Assembly (NCBI GenBank): GCA_022758945.1
Contig: JAEMQE010000240.1
Coordinates: 1-11,099 of the forward strand
Reading direction: 5' to 3'
DNA from: Lentimicrobium sp.
GTDB taxonomy: Bacteria; Bacteroidota; Bacteroidia; Flavobacteriales; Flavobacteriaceae
Length of the DNA: 11,099 nucleotides
Shown one piece after another: positions 1 to 6,972 of the stretch. Below the pieces are notes generated by a model that saw nothing but the letters and a program-made list of their open reading frames with translations, was not told the DNA's origin and did no database searches. A program made the position numbers and the translations under genes. The number at the start of each line of letters is the position of its first letter. The first letter of the stretch is position 1.

Positions 1-1037
1 TCGACTTTGAATTTCCCAGCTTCTTTGCATTTGGCTTCTGAACCATAATGCACAAAATCTTCATACGAAATTACTTCGGCACGGATAAATCCTTTTTCGA
101 AATCAGTGTGAATCACTCCAGCAGCTTGAGGTGCTGTTGAACCTACGTTTATTGTCCAGGCACGAACTTCTTTGACACCAGCGGTGAAATACGTTTGTTG
201 TTTCAATAATTTGTAGGCTGCCCGAATCAAAACTGATGCTCCAGGTTCGTGTAAACCTAAATCTTCCAGAAACATTTTGCGTTCTTCAAATGTTTCTAAT
301 TCCGTAATATCGGCTTCAGTTCCAACTGCTAAAACTATTACTTCGGCGTTTTCGTCTTTTACCAATTCCCGAACCTGATCCACATAAGCGTTTCCGTTTA
401 CAGCAGAATTTTCGTCAACATTGCAAACATACAATACCGGTTTTGAAGTAATCAGTTGGAAATTTTCGAACAATTCTTCTTCTTCATATCCTTTTGGAAC
501 TACTGTTCTGGCTGATTTTGCCTGAAGTAAAGTTTCCCGAATTCTGTTCAACAATCCTTCTTCGACTTGAGCTTCTTTGTTTCCGGTTTTGGCGGCACGT
601 TTTACTTTTTCGAGACGTTTTTCAACGGTTTCCAAATCTTTCAATTGCAATTCGATATCGATGGTTTCCTTGTCGCGAATTGGGTTTATATTTCCGTCAA
701 CGTGAATGATATTATCATTGTCAAAACAACGCAAAACGTGAATAATCGCGTTACATTCTCTTATGTTTCCAAGGAATTGATTGCCTAAACCTTCGCCTTT
801 GCTGGCTCCTTTTACTAATCCTGCAATATCTACAATATCAACAGTTGCAGTTTGAACGCGAACTGGTTTTACTAATTCTTCCAATTTTTCTAACCTTGGA
901 TCCGGAACATTTACTACTCCTATATTAGGCTCGATAGTGCAAAACGGAAAGTTGGCACTTTGCGCTTTTGCATTGGATAAACAATTGAATAATGTTGATT
1001 TTCCAACATTTGGTAACCCTACAATTCCTGCTTTCAT
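1..1037 (-). CDS. ychF: Redox-regulated ATPase YchF (Obg/OLA1 family), 3' end cut by the window edge
   Basis: P-loop ATPase of the Obg-related YchF/OLA1 family, a cytoplasmic ribosome-associated protein linked to translation and stress responses. I translated the reverse strand: 345 codons are present and no stop is reached. The family is about 363 residues long, so only the last ~18 residues are missing. Visible motifs are the P-loop GLPNVGKST (residues 7-15), the switch II motif DIAGL (70-74) followed by a glycine-rich stretch, and NVDE (206-209). NVDE replaces the GTPase NKxD motif and is the family hallmark for ATP rather than GTP preference. A coiled-coil helical segment lies around residues 125-175, and the start of the C-terminal TGS domain around 282-345. 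The ATG at 1035-1037 fits the family N-terminus MKAGIVGLPNVGKS exactly. The gene is divergent from the receptor gene to its right. Identification is near certain. Confidence 0.97.
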   Translation of the reverse strand, partial: MKAGIVGLPNVGKSTLFNCLSNAKAQSANFPFCTIEPNIGVVNVPDPRLEKLEELVKPVRVQTATVDIVDIAGLVKGASKGEGLGNQFLGNIRECNAIIHVLRCFDNDNIIHVDGNINPIRDKETIDIELQLKDLETVEKRLEKVKRAAKTGNKEAQVEEGLLNRIRETLLQAKSARTVVPKGYEEEELFENFQLITSKPVLYVCNVDENSAVNGNAYVDQVRELVKDENAEVIVLAVGTEADITELETFEERKMFLEDLGLHEPGASVLIRAAYKLLKQQTYFTAGVKEVRAWTINVGSTAPQAAGVIHTDFEKGFIRAEVISYEDFVHYGSEAKCKEAGKFKV

Positions 1038-1062
1038 TATGTTGTATTTATTTAAAAGTGTG

Positions 1063-1070
1063 CAAATATA
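1063..1070 (-). promoter_or_regulatory. Predicted -7 box of the ychF promoter
   Basis: On the minus strand this reads TATATTTG, an exact match to the Bacteroidota -7 consensus TAnnTTTG, 25 bases upstream of the ychF ATG. The implied leader is about 20 nt. No TTG -33 element is found at the usual 17-23 nt spacing, so this rests on the -7 box alone. Confidence 0.45.
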
Positions 1071-1221
1071 AGATTTAATAAATGTTTCATATGTAGGTAT
1101 TTATTATTTTATTTGTATTTTATGATTTTCAATGTAACCGAATGTTTCAGAATACTCCTTTCATTAAAAAAAAATTGAAAATTAACTCAGTATTAACAAC
1201 TTTATTGTAAAATAATAAAAC

Positions 1222-1256
1222 TTTTTGCAAATCTTTTGTTAAATAAAATTATATTG
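1222..1256 (+). promoter_or_regulatory. Weak candidate promoter for the TonB-dependent receptor
   Basis: TTTTTG at 1222-1227 is followed after 22 nt by TATATTG at 1250-1256, one base short of the Bacteroidota TAnnTTTG box. The start codon is about 43 nt downstream. The match is imperfect and the region is AT-rich, so chance is a real alternative. Confidence 0.3.
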
Positions 1257-1298
1257 CGTCGAATTAAAAACCCAATTAAAAACTAAACACAATTATTT

Positions 1299-3974
1299 AT
1301 GAAAAAAATCGCATTTTTATTATTGTTAAATGTCTCGTTTCTTTTTGCACAAAAAGAAATCTCTGGCGTTGTAAAAGATAATGTTGGCAACGCTTTACCC
1401 GGTGTTAACATTATCGAAAAAGGGACTAGAAACTTTGTTTCTACTGATATTGACGGCGCATACAAGATAAGCGTTGAAGAAGGAGCTACATTAGTTTTTA
1501 GTTATGTAGGCTTTGCAAGTGTTGAAAAAGCGGCCACTAGTTCTAACATCGATGTTAGTTTATCTGCTGATGCTGGGCAAAATCTTCAAGAAGTAGTGGT
1601 TACTGGAACAAGAACTGCACCTAGAAGTAACACAACTTCTGCTCTTCCTATTGATGTATTGACTTCAAAGGATTTGACCTCGACAGGTCAGGTTACTTTT
1701 GATAAAGCATTACAGTACAAAATTCCATCTTTTAACGTGGTTCAAACTCCAGTTAATGATGCGACTTCATTACTTGACCCTTATGAAATTAGAAATATGG
1801 GACCAAGTAGAACGTTAATTCTTATCAACGGGAAACGTAAAAACTTAAGCTCATTACTTTATGTACAAACTTCTCCAGGACGTGGTGAAACGGGTGCTGA
1901 TATTTCGGCTATTCCAACAGACGCTATCGAAAGAGTTGAAATTCTTCGTGATGGTGCATCTGCTCAATACGGTTCTGATGCAATTGCTGGTGTAATGAAT
2001 ATTATCTTGAAAAAAGGCACAACTGATAGTGCGGTAACAGTAAGATCTGGAATTACAGGAAAAGGTGATGGAGAAATGTTGGGAGTAAGTTTGAACGCTG
2101 GTTCAACTGTTGGCGATAAAGGATTCATAAATTATACTGTAGATTTCTCTAAAGTAAATCAAGCAAACAGACCTGGTATAGTTGATGCAGCTGCAGAAGC
2201 TGATCCTAATATTGGTTTTGGAGCAGATATAAATGATGTAAAAGCCTTTCTTGCTAAACATCCAGATGCAGGTAACATCAATGGTTCTCCAGAAACTGCT
2301 GCTGCTAAATTTTTAATAAATGGTGGAAAAGAATTAAGCGAAACCACTAGTATGTATTATAATGCTGCTTATGTTTACAAAAAAGTAAATTCTTTTGCAA
2401 ACTATAGAACTCCTTATTGGAGAACACTAGCTGATTATCCTTATTTGAAAGATTTCTTTGGAGATGGAACTGATGCATCTTACCAAGGTTACGTTCCTAC
2501 TTTTGAAGGAGATTTGAATGATTATAATGCGACTTTAGGATATAAAGCTGTGTTAAACGGTTGGAATTCTGATTTCAGTGTAACTGTAGGTGGAAACACT
2601 CAAGATTACACCGTAAATAACTCACACAATAGGTCAGATATGGTTGATGCAAATGGTGAGCATGTTTACCAAGAAAATAGCCCAATCACATTCAAACCTG
2701 GAGGAACAGGTTTTCACCACGTTGTTGGGAATATTGACATTTCAAAAGTTTTATCTGATAAAATAAGCATCGGTTTTGGTTCTGAGTTCAGAACAGAAAC
2801 TTTTGAAGTTGTTGAAGGTGATAAAGCATCTTGGGATGGAAGTGGTGCTGATTCATTTGCTGGTAACAGACCAGAAAATTCAGGTAAATGGAACCGTTAC
2901 AACATTGGTGTTTATGGTGACTTAGCGTATGATATTTCTAAAGACTTCTTAGTAAATGGTACACTTCGTTATGAAGATTATAGTGATTTTGGAAGTTCTA
3001 CAGTTTGGAAATTAAGTTCAAGATACAAATTCCTTGATGACAAAATCACATTAAGAGGATCCGTTTCTACTGGATTTAGAGCACCTACTTTACACCAAAT
3101 ATACACTCAAAAATCACAATATTCTTTTGTACCAGGAGAAGGAATACAAGTTAGTGGTATCATTAATAATGTTTCACCACAAGCGCGTCAATTAGGAATT
3201 CCAAACTTAAAAGCGGAAAAATCAACAAACATTTCTATTGGAATGGGAGCCAAACTTTCAAGAAACTTCAATTTCACAATTGATTATTACAACATAAAAG
3301 TAAAAGACAGAATAGTTTTAGGAGACAAACAGGGAGGTTTTTTTCCTAACGGTACATCATACTCAGGACTTGCTTGGTTTTCTAACTCATTCGATTCAAG
3401 AACATCAGGTCTAGATGTTGTTGCTAATTATAATAATATAGCATTAGGAACCGGGAAATTAGGATTCAGTTTATCAGGAAATGTAACTTTCCAAAACGAA
3501 AGAATTTCTCCTGTAAGAACTGGTGATAGCTTCAGTCAAACTTTAGAATCATTGATGTTTACATCAAGACCTGAAACCAAATGGATTTTAGGTGCTGATT
3601 ATAAAATTGGAAAATTTGACTTTTTGTTAAACAACACTTATTTTGGAAAAACAACATTCAATCAAGATGGTCTTGCTACCGATTTAAAAACTGAGTTTAT
3701 TCCAAAAATTGTTACCGATTTAGGAGTTAGTTTTTCAGCAACTAAAAAATTGACATTTGCTTTAAACATTAATAATATTCTAAATGTATTGCCAGAATGG
3801 AAATTCGTAGCCGAAAATGCTGCAGGAGCTGCTATAATGGCAGACCCTGTAAAAATTAAAGAACAATCAAACCTGATTACTTTCAATGGACGTTATTCTA
3901 ACACAACTTATGATGGATCTCATTTCAGTCAATTAGGTACAATGTGGAATTTATCAATGAATTACAGATTTTAA
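1299..3974 (+). CDS. TonB-dependent outer-membrane receptor with carboxypeptidase-regulatory-like domain
   Basis: Outer-membrane beta-barrel transporter that takes up a scarce ligand using energy from TonB-ExbBD. The 891-residue product starts with a signal peptide (MKK, then a hydrophobic run, probable cleavage after FA at residue 17). A carboxypeptidase D regulatory-like beta-sandwich follows (about 20-90; VSTDIDGAYKI and LVFSYVGF are typical). The EVVVTGTR segment (98-105), where a TonB box usually sits, leads into the plug domain (about 106-240, with LILINGKR, AIERVEILRDGASAQYGSDAI and GVMNIILKKG). The barrel fills the rest and ends in YRF, the terminal aromatic used for outer-membrane insertion. 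There is no SusD-like partner next door, so it is not an evident SusCD glycan system. The plug resembles the large receptor group containing VNGKR and AQYGSDAIAGV motifs. The ligand cannot be told from sequence. The gene is single and ends at a strong terminator. Confidence 0.93.
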   Translation: MKKIAFLLLLNVSFLFAQKEISGVVKDNVGNALPGVNIIEKGTRNFVSTDIDGAYKISVEEGATLVFSYVGFASVEKAATSSNIDVSLSADAGQNLQEVVVTGTRTAPRSNTTSALPIDVLTSKDLTSTGQVTFDKALQYKIPSFNVVQTPVNDATSLLDPYEIRNMGPSRTLILINGKRKNLSSLLYVQTSPGRGETGADISAIPTDAIERVEILRDGASAQYGSDAIAGVMNIILKKGTTDSAVTVRSGITGKGDGEMLGVSLNAGSTVGDKGFINYTVDFSKVNQANRPGIVDAAAEADPNIGFGADINDVKAFLAKHPDAGNINGSPETAAAKFLINGGKELSETTSMYYNAAYVYKKVNSFANYRTPYWRTLADYPYLKDFFGDGTDASYQGYVPTFEGDLNDYNATLGYKAVLNGWNSDFSVTVGGNTQDYTVNNSHNRSDMVDANGEHVYQENSPITFKPGGTGFHHVVGNIDISKVLSDKISIGFGSEFRTETFEVVEGDKASWDGSGADSFAGNRPENSGKWNRYNIGVYGDLAYDISKDFLVNGTLRYEDYSDFGSSTVWKLSSRYKFLDDKITLRGSVSTGFRAPTLHQIYTQKSQYSFVPGEGIQVSGIINNVSPQARQLGIPNLKAEKSTNISIGMGAKLSRNFNFTIDYYNIKVKDRIVLGDKQGGFFPNGTSYSGLAWFSNSFDSRTSGLDVVANYNNIALGTGKLGFSLSGNVTFQNERISPVRTGDSFSQTLESLMFTSRPETKWILGADYKIGKFDFLLNNTYFGKTTFNQDGLATDLKTEFIPKIVTDLGVSFSATKKLTFALNINNILNVLPEWKFVAENAAGAAIMADPVKIKEQSNLITFNGRYSNTTYDGSHFSQLGTMWNLSMNYRF

Positions 3975-3992
3975 TTTGATTAGAATAATTTC

Positions 3993-4023
3993 AAAAGGGC
4001 TGTTAAATGACAGCCCTTTTTTT
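3993..4023 (+). terminator. Intrinsic terminator of the TonB-dependent receptor gene
   Basis: A perfect 11-bp stem, AAAAGGGCTGT (3993-4003) pairing with ACAGCCCTTTT (4010-4020), closes a 6-nt loop. The T run spans 4017-4023. It starts 18 bases after the receptor stop codon. The A run on the left arm could let it also stop leftward transcription. Confidence 0.9.
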
Positions 4024-4042
4024 ATTCCTTTAAGTTGATGTC

Positions 4043-4072
4043 AAAAAAAAATCCTGATGCTAGTCAGGATTT
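4043..4072 (-). terminator. Intrinsic terminator of the ferredoxin gene (minus strand)
   Basis: A 9-bp perfect stem, AAATCCTGA (4049-4057) pairing with TCAGGATTT (4064-4072), has a 6-nt loop. On the minus strand it is followed by nine T residues (A run at 4043-4051). It lies about 25 bases past the ferredoxin stop codon and faces the receptor terminator, insulating the convergent genes. Confidence 0.87.
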
Positions 4073-4095
4073 AATTGTTATTTGGTAAAGTATTT

Positions 4096-4443
4096 TTAGT
4101 TATGCAAAAAAGCTTGTCGATTCATTAAAGTCTCTTCACTTTCTACGTGATTTTCATCTGGAATACAACAATCTACTGGGCAAACCGCAGCACATTGTGG
4201 TTCATTATGGAATCCTTTACATTCTGTACATTTTCCAGGTACAATATAATAAATATCATCCGAGATTGGAGTTTGAGCAGCATCTGCATCCACTTCTTCT
4301 CCTGAAGGCAAAACCACTTTCCCTTTGATTCTAGTTCCGTCTTTGTATCTCCAGTCGTCTGCTCCTTCGTATATTGCAGTATTTGGACATTCTGGTTCAC
4401 AAGCACCACAATTGATACATTCATCTGTTATAATAATTGCCAT
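4096..4443 (-). CDS. 2[4Fe-4S] ferredoxin, long-insert type
   Basis: Small cytoplasmic electron carrier predicted to bind two [4Fe-4S] clusters. The 115-residue product has a first CxxCxxCxxxCP motif at C9, C12, C15 and C19. A second motif CxxCx8CxxxCP lies at C72, C75, C84 and C88. The eight-residue spacer in the second motif and the tail after it are features of the Allochromatium-type (Alvin) ferredoxins, known for very low and split potentials. A ~50-residue acidic segment (about 22-70) separates the two motifs, far longer than in a compact ferredoxin. Two further cysteines, C92 and C93, follow the second motif. The redox partner is unknown. The gene is transcribed away from the acyl-CoA reductase gene, shares a symmetric promoter region with it, and ends at its own terminator. 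Fold and cluster content are very likely; the physiological role is not established. Confidence 0.93.
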   Translation of the reverse strand: MAIIITDECINCGACEPECPNTAIYEGADDWRYKDGTRIKGKVVLPSGEEVDADAAQTPISDDIYYIVPGKCTECKGFHNEPQCAAVCPVDCCIPDENHVESEETLMNRQAFLHN

Positions 4444-4516
4444 AATTTTTTAGTTTAAAGTTAATAAGTTCGAATTTTAAAAGTTACAGAACAGAATCGT
4501 TCTCCACTTTTGCCTA

Positions 4517-4547
4517 TTGTCTAAAGCCAATAAAAAGCTTATTTTTG
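4517..4547 (+). promoter_or_regulatory. Predicted promoter of the acyl-CoA reductase gene (right-facing half of a symmetric promoter)
   Basis: TTG at 4517-4519, a 20-nt spacer, and TATTTTTG at 4540-4547 match the Bacteroidota promoter consensus. Transcription would start near 4553, about 35 nt before the ATG at 4588. Its -7 box is separated by only two bases from the inverted -7 box of the ferredoxin promoter. Confidence 0.65.
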
Positions 4548-4549
4548 TC

Positions 4550-4580
4550 CAAAAATACAATCAAAACTATTCATATACAA
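4550..4580 (-). promoter_or_regulatory. Predicted promoter of the ferredoxin gene (left-facing half of a symmetric promoter)
   Basis: On the minus strand: TTG (4580-4578), 20 nt, then TATTTTTG (4557-4550), an exact match to the Bacteroidota consensus TTG-N17-23-TAnnTTTG. The implied transcript start is near 4543, giving a leader of about 100 nt before the ferredoxin ATG. It is the mirror image of the rightward promoter at 4517-4547. Confidence 0.6.
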
Positions 4581-4587
4581 ATTACTT

Positions 4588-5646
4588 ATGTCTCAAAACG
4601 ATAAAAAAAGATGTTTTATTGAATTAGGAAAATTTTTAATACAGTTTTCCGAGGCAGAAAATGTCAAAAACCCAACCGTTTTGTACAATGACGTATTTTT
4701 TGAAGATTTTGAAAATTTAATACAATTATCGCAGTCCCATAATGGCTGGTACACTCCGGAAAATGTCTATTTTTCCATTCAATCCTGGGCTACAGCCTTA
4801 ACCGAAGAAAATCTGGACCAATGGCTTGCTGCTTATAATCTTGAAATAAACGAGGCTAAAAATGTGGGGCTAATTCTTGCTGGAAATATTCCGCTAGTTG
4901 GTTTTCACGATTTCTTGTCGGTATTAATTTCAGGAAATAACGTATTAATCAAAACATCCTCTAATGACCAGTTTTTATTGCCTTTTTTGGCAAAATACCT
5001 CATTGCAATCGAACCGGAATTTTCCAATAAAATTAATTTCGTAGAAGGGAAATTGGAGAATTTTGATGCTGTAATCGCCACAGGAAGCAACAATACAGCG
5101 CGTTATTTCGAATATTATTTCAAGGATAAACCCAGTATTATTAGAAAAAACAGAAATTCCATTGCTGTTTTAAACGGAAAAGAAACTAAGGAACAACTAA
5201 TTGCTTTGGGCGAGGATATTTTTAGGTATTTTGGATTGGGCTGCCGCAATGTATCAAAACTTTTTGTACCAAAAGGCTATTCCTTTAATGCTTTCTTTGA
5301 AGCCATTTTCGAATATCAGGACATCATTCATTATGAGAAATATGCCAATAATTATGATTACAACAAGGCGGTTTTCCTGATGAGCAATTTCAAGTTATTA
5401 GACAACGGTTTTTTAACCATTAAAGAAGACTCCAGCTATGCCTCTCCGATTTCGAGCGTTTTTTACGAATTCTATGATTCAATTGAAGAATTACAAATTC
5501 GATTGCGTTCAGAAAGTGAACAAATTCAATGTATTGTGAGCAATAATCTTGCTGAGAACAGTATTGATTTTGGTCAATCCCAAAGGCCAAATCTATGGGA
5601 TTATGCCGATAATGTTGATACTATATCGTTTTTGTTAACAATATAG
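4588..5646 (+). CDS. Acyl-CoA reductase, LuxC-like (short form)
   Basis: Predicted NAD(P)H-dependent reductase of the LuxC/acyl-CoA reductase family (PF05893), related to aldehyde dehydrogenases. In LuxC the reaction turns an activated fatty acyl group into an aldehyde through a cysteine thioester. Visible here are GLILAGNIPLVGFHDFL (residues 94-110) and NNVLIKTSS (117-125), both typical of the cofactor-binding half. The TGSNNTARYF motif (165-174) also fits. FGLGCRNVSKLFVP (215-228) carries C219, the likely nucleophile. At 352 residues it is much shorter than luminescence LuxC proteins (about 480), and no luxD, luxE or luciferase gene is nearby. It is therefore not a bioluminescence gene. Short LuxC-like proteins are, to my knowledge, common in Bacteroidota with no settled substrate. 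It diverges from the ferredoxin and lies 93 bases upstream of serC. Confidence 0.85.
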   Translation: MSQNDKKRCFIELGKFLIQFSEAENVKNPTVLYNDVFFEDFENLIQLSQSHNGWYTPENVYFSIQSWATALTEENLDQWLAAYNLEINEAKNVGLILAGNIPLVGFHDFLSVLISGNNVLIKTSSNDQFLLPFLAKYLIAIEPEFSNKINFVEGKLENFDAVIATGSNNTARYFEYYFKDKPSIIRKNRNSIAVLNGKETKEQLIALGEDIFRYFGLGCRNVSKLFVPKGYSFNAFFEAIFEYQDIIHYEKYANNYDYNKAVFLMSNFKLLDNGFLTIKEDSSYASPISSVFYEFYDSIEELQIRLRSESEQIQCIVSNNLAENSIDFGQSQRPNLWDYADNVDTISFLLTI

Positions 5647-5739
5647 AATAAAATTAGCAAATTATTGCGAATTATTTAACGCTTATTCAACTCTGTTTTC
5701 CGAAATTTGCAACTTAATTTTTTGGACATAAATTATACC

Positions 5740-6810
5740 ATGAAAAAACACAACTACAGCGCAGGACCTTGTATTTTACCACAAGAAGTTTTTGAAAAAT
5801 CGGCTCAAGCCATTTTGAATTTTAATAATTCAGACTTGTCTATTTTAGAAATTTCGCACCGAAGCAAAGACTTCGTTGCCGTTATGGATGAGGCTCGTGC
5901 ATTGGCAATTGAACTTCTAGGCCTTGAAGGCAAAGGGTATCAAGCGCTTTTTCTTGCAGGCGGAGCAAGTCTTGAATTCTTGATGGTTCCTTATAACTTG
6001 ATGAAAGAAAACGGAAAAGCAGCTTATCTTGACTCAGGAACTTGGGCAAGTGCAGCGATAAAAGAAGCGAAAACTTTTGGAGAAACTGTTATTGTAGCTT
6101 CTTCTAAAGACGAAAATTACAATCACGTTCCTAAAGGATATACTGTACCAGCAGATGCGGATTATTTTCACTGCACGAGCAACAATACTATTTTTGGAAC
6201 ACAAATGAAGGAATTTCCAAAATTGGATATGCCCATCGTTTGCGATATGAGTTCGGATATCTTTTCGAGAGTTTTGGATTTTTCTAAATTCGATATTATT
6301 TATGCCGGAGCTCAAAAAAATATGGGACCAGCAGGAACTACTCTTGTAGTTATTAAAGAAGAAATTCTGGGTAAAAACGGTCGTGTCATTCCAAGTATGT
6401 TAGATTATGCTAAACATATCAAAGCAGAAAGTATGTACAACACCCCTCCTGTTTTCCCTGTTTATGCGTCATTATTAACATTGCAATGGTTGAAAAACTT
6501 AGGCGGAATTGCTGCTATCGAAAAAATAAACAATGCAAAAGCGGCTTTGCTTTATGCAGAAATTGACAGAAATCCATTATTCAATGGAGCTGCGGTTGTT
6601 GAAGACCGTTCGAATATGAACGCCACTTTCCTATTGAATGATCCATTACACACCGATACTTTTAACGCTATGTTGAAAGAAGCCGGAATTATTGGATTAC
6701 CAGGACACCGTTCAGTTGGTGGTTACAGAGCCTCTATGTACAATGCCTTGCCATTAGAAAGTGTGCAAGTTTTAGTTGACGTAATGAAAGAGTTAGAAGC
6801 AAAAGTTTAG
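5740..6810 (+). CDS. serC: Phosphoserine aminotransferase
   Basis: PLP enzyme that transaminates 3-phosphohydroxypyruvate to 3-phosphoserine in serine synthesis; many members also act in vitamin B6 synthesis. The protein is 356 residues, the normal family length. Motifs in order are the N-terminal NYSAGPCILP (5-14), SILEISHRSKDF (34-45), LAGGASLEF (72-80), YLDSGTWAS (96-104), and the Schiff-base lysine K193 in YAGAQKNMGPAG. The phosphate-binding GHRSVGGYRASMYNA lies at 322-336. I place the start at the ATG at 5740. The frame is open upstream to a TTG at 5707, but the family begins with MKKHNYSAGP. It is followed by serA after a 162-base repeat-filled gap, so the two consecutive pathway genes are probably co-regulated. 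No serB is in the window. Confidence 0.97.
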   Translation: MKKHNYSAGPCILPQEVFEKSAQAILNFNNSDLSILEISHRSKDFVAVMDEARALAIELLGLEGKGYQALFLAGGASLEFLMVPYNLMKENGKAAYLDSGTWASAAIKEAKTFGETVIVASSKDENYNHVPKGYTVPADADYFHCTSNNTIFGTQMKEFPKLDMPIVCDMSSDIFSRVLDFSKFDIIYAGAQKNMGPAGTTLVVIKEEILGKNGRVIPSMLDYAKHIKAESMYNTPPVFPVYASLLTLQWLKNLGGIAAIEKINNAKAALLYAEIDRNPLFNGAAVVEDRSNMNATFLLNDPLHTDTFNAMLKEAGIIGLPGHRSVGGYRASMYNALPLESVQVLVDVMKELEAKV

Positions 6811-6825
6811 TTGTAGAACACAAAA

Positions 6826-6910
6826 CTCCCTAGCCCCGATAGCAGTGGAAATCCTTTTTTGAGGTTTTTACCGAAAAAAAGATTGAAACGGATAGCGGGA
6901 ATAGCTCCTA
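6826..6910. repeat. Inverted-repeat intergenic element, probable dispersed Flavobacterium repeat
   Basis: This block between serC and serA is richer in G and C at its ends than the surrounding spacer. Its outer parts are partly inverted: CCCGATA (6835-6841) against TAGCGGG (6893-6899), one mismatch in seven. Its middle forms a hairpin: ATC-C-TTTTTT (6851-6860) pairs with AAAAAAA-GAT (6874-6883), with GG/CC inside. The sequence looks like the recurring intergenic element of Flavobacterium genomes (CTAGCCCCGATAGC...GGATAGCGGGAATAGCT), which I recognise from memory; copy number cannot be checked here. It might weaken readthrough from serC to serA. Confidence 0.65.
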
Positions 6911-6941
6911 AAAAATAAAATATAAATTAATATGAGGATGA

Positions 6942-6966
6942 GATTGCTTCGTTCCTCGCAATGACA
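6942..6966. repeat. Short interspersed repeat abutting the serA start
   Basis: GATTGCTTCG followed by TTCCTCGCAATGAC matches a short repeat that recurs between genes in many bacterial genomes. Its other strand reads ATTGCGAGGAACGAAGCAAT and yields the familiar spurious peptide VIARNEAIS. ATTGC (6943-6947) and GCAAT (6958-6962) form a small inverted repeat. The element ends 6 bases before the serA ATG and so forms the serA leader. Confidence 0.65.
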
Positions 6967-6972
6967 TAAAAA

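Larger units (their letters stand above)
1038..1298. other. Divergent intergenic region between ychF and the TonB-dependent receptor
   Basis: This is a 261-base, very AT-rich spacer with no credible gene. It holds the ychF -7 box near its left end. A weak candidate receptor promoter lies at 1222-1256: TTTTTG, 22 nt, then TATATTG, which is one T short of TAnnTTTG. The 9-mer AATGTTTCA occurs directly repeated at 1081-1089 and 1141-1149, exactly 60 bases apart. I see no Fur-box-like palindrome or riboswitch fold that I can support. Confidence 0.5.

Noticed and set aside
494..788. Two overlapping plus-strand open frames inside ychF
   Set aside because: They lie antisense to a clear, fully conserved ychF reading frame and have no recognisable domain.
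2159..3886. Minus-strand open frames inside the TonB-dependent receptor gene (2159-2347, 3662-3886)
   Set aside because: Antisense shadows of a strongly conserved receptor; no independent promoter or domain.
4588..5646. Bioluminescence (lux) operon
   Set aside because: The LuxC-like protein is the short form and no luxA, B, D or E gene is present.
5702..5709. GAAATTTG as the serC -7 box
   Set aside because: The first base of TAnnTTTG is wrong and there is no -33 TTG at the usual distance, so I did not list it.
5707..5739. In-frame extension of serC upstream to a TTG codon
   Set aside because: SerC proteins begin with an NYSAGP segment right after a short start; the ATG at 5740 gives exactly this, and the added 11 residues have no family support.
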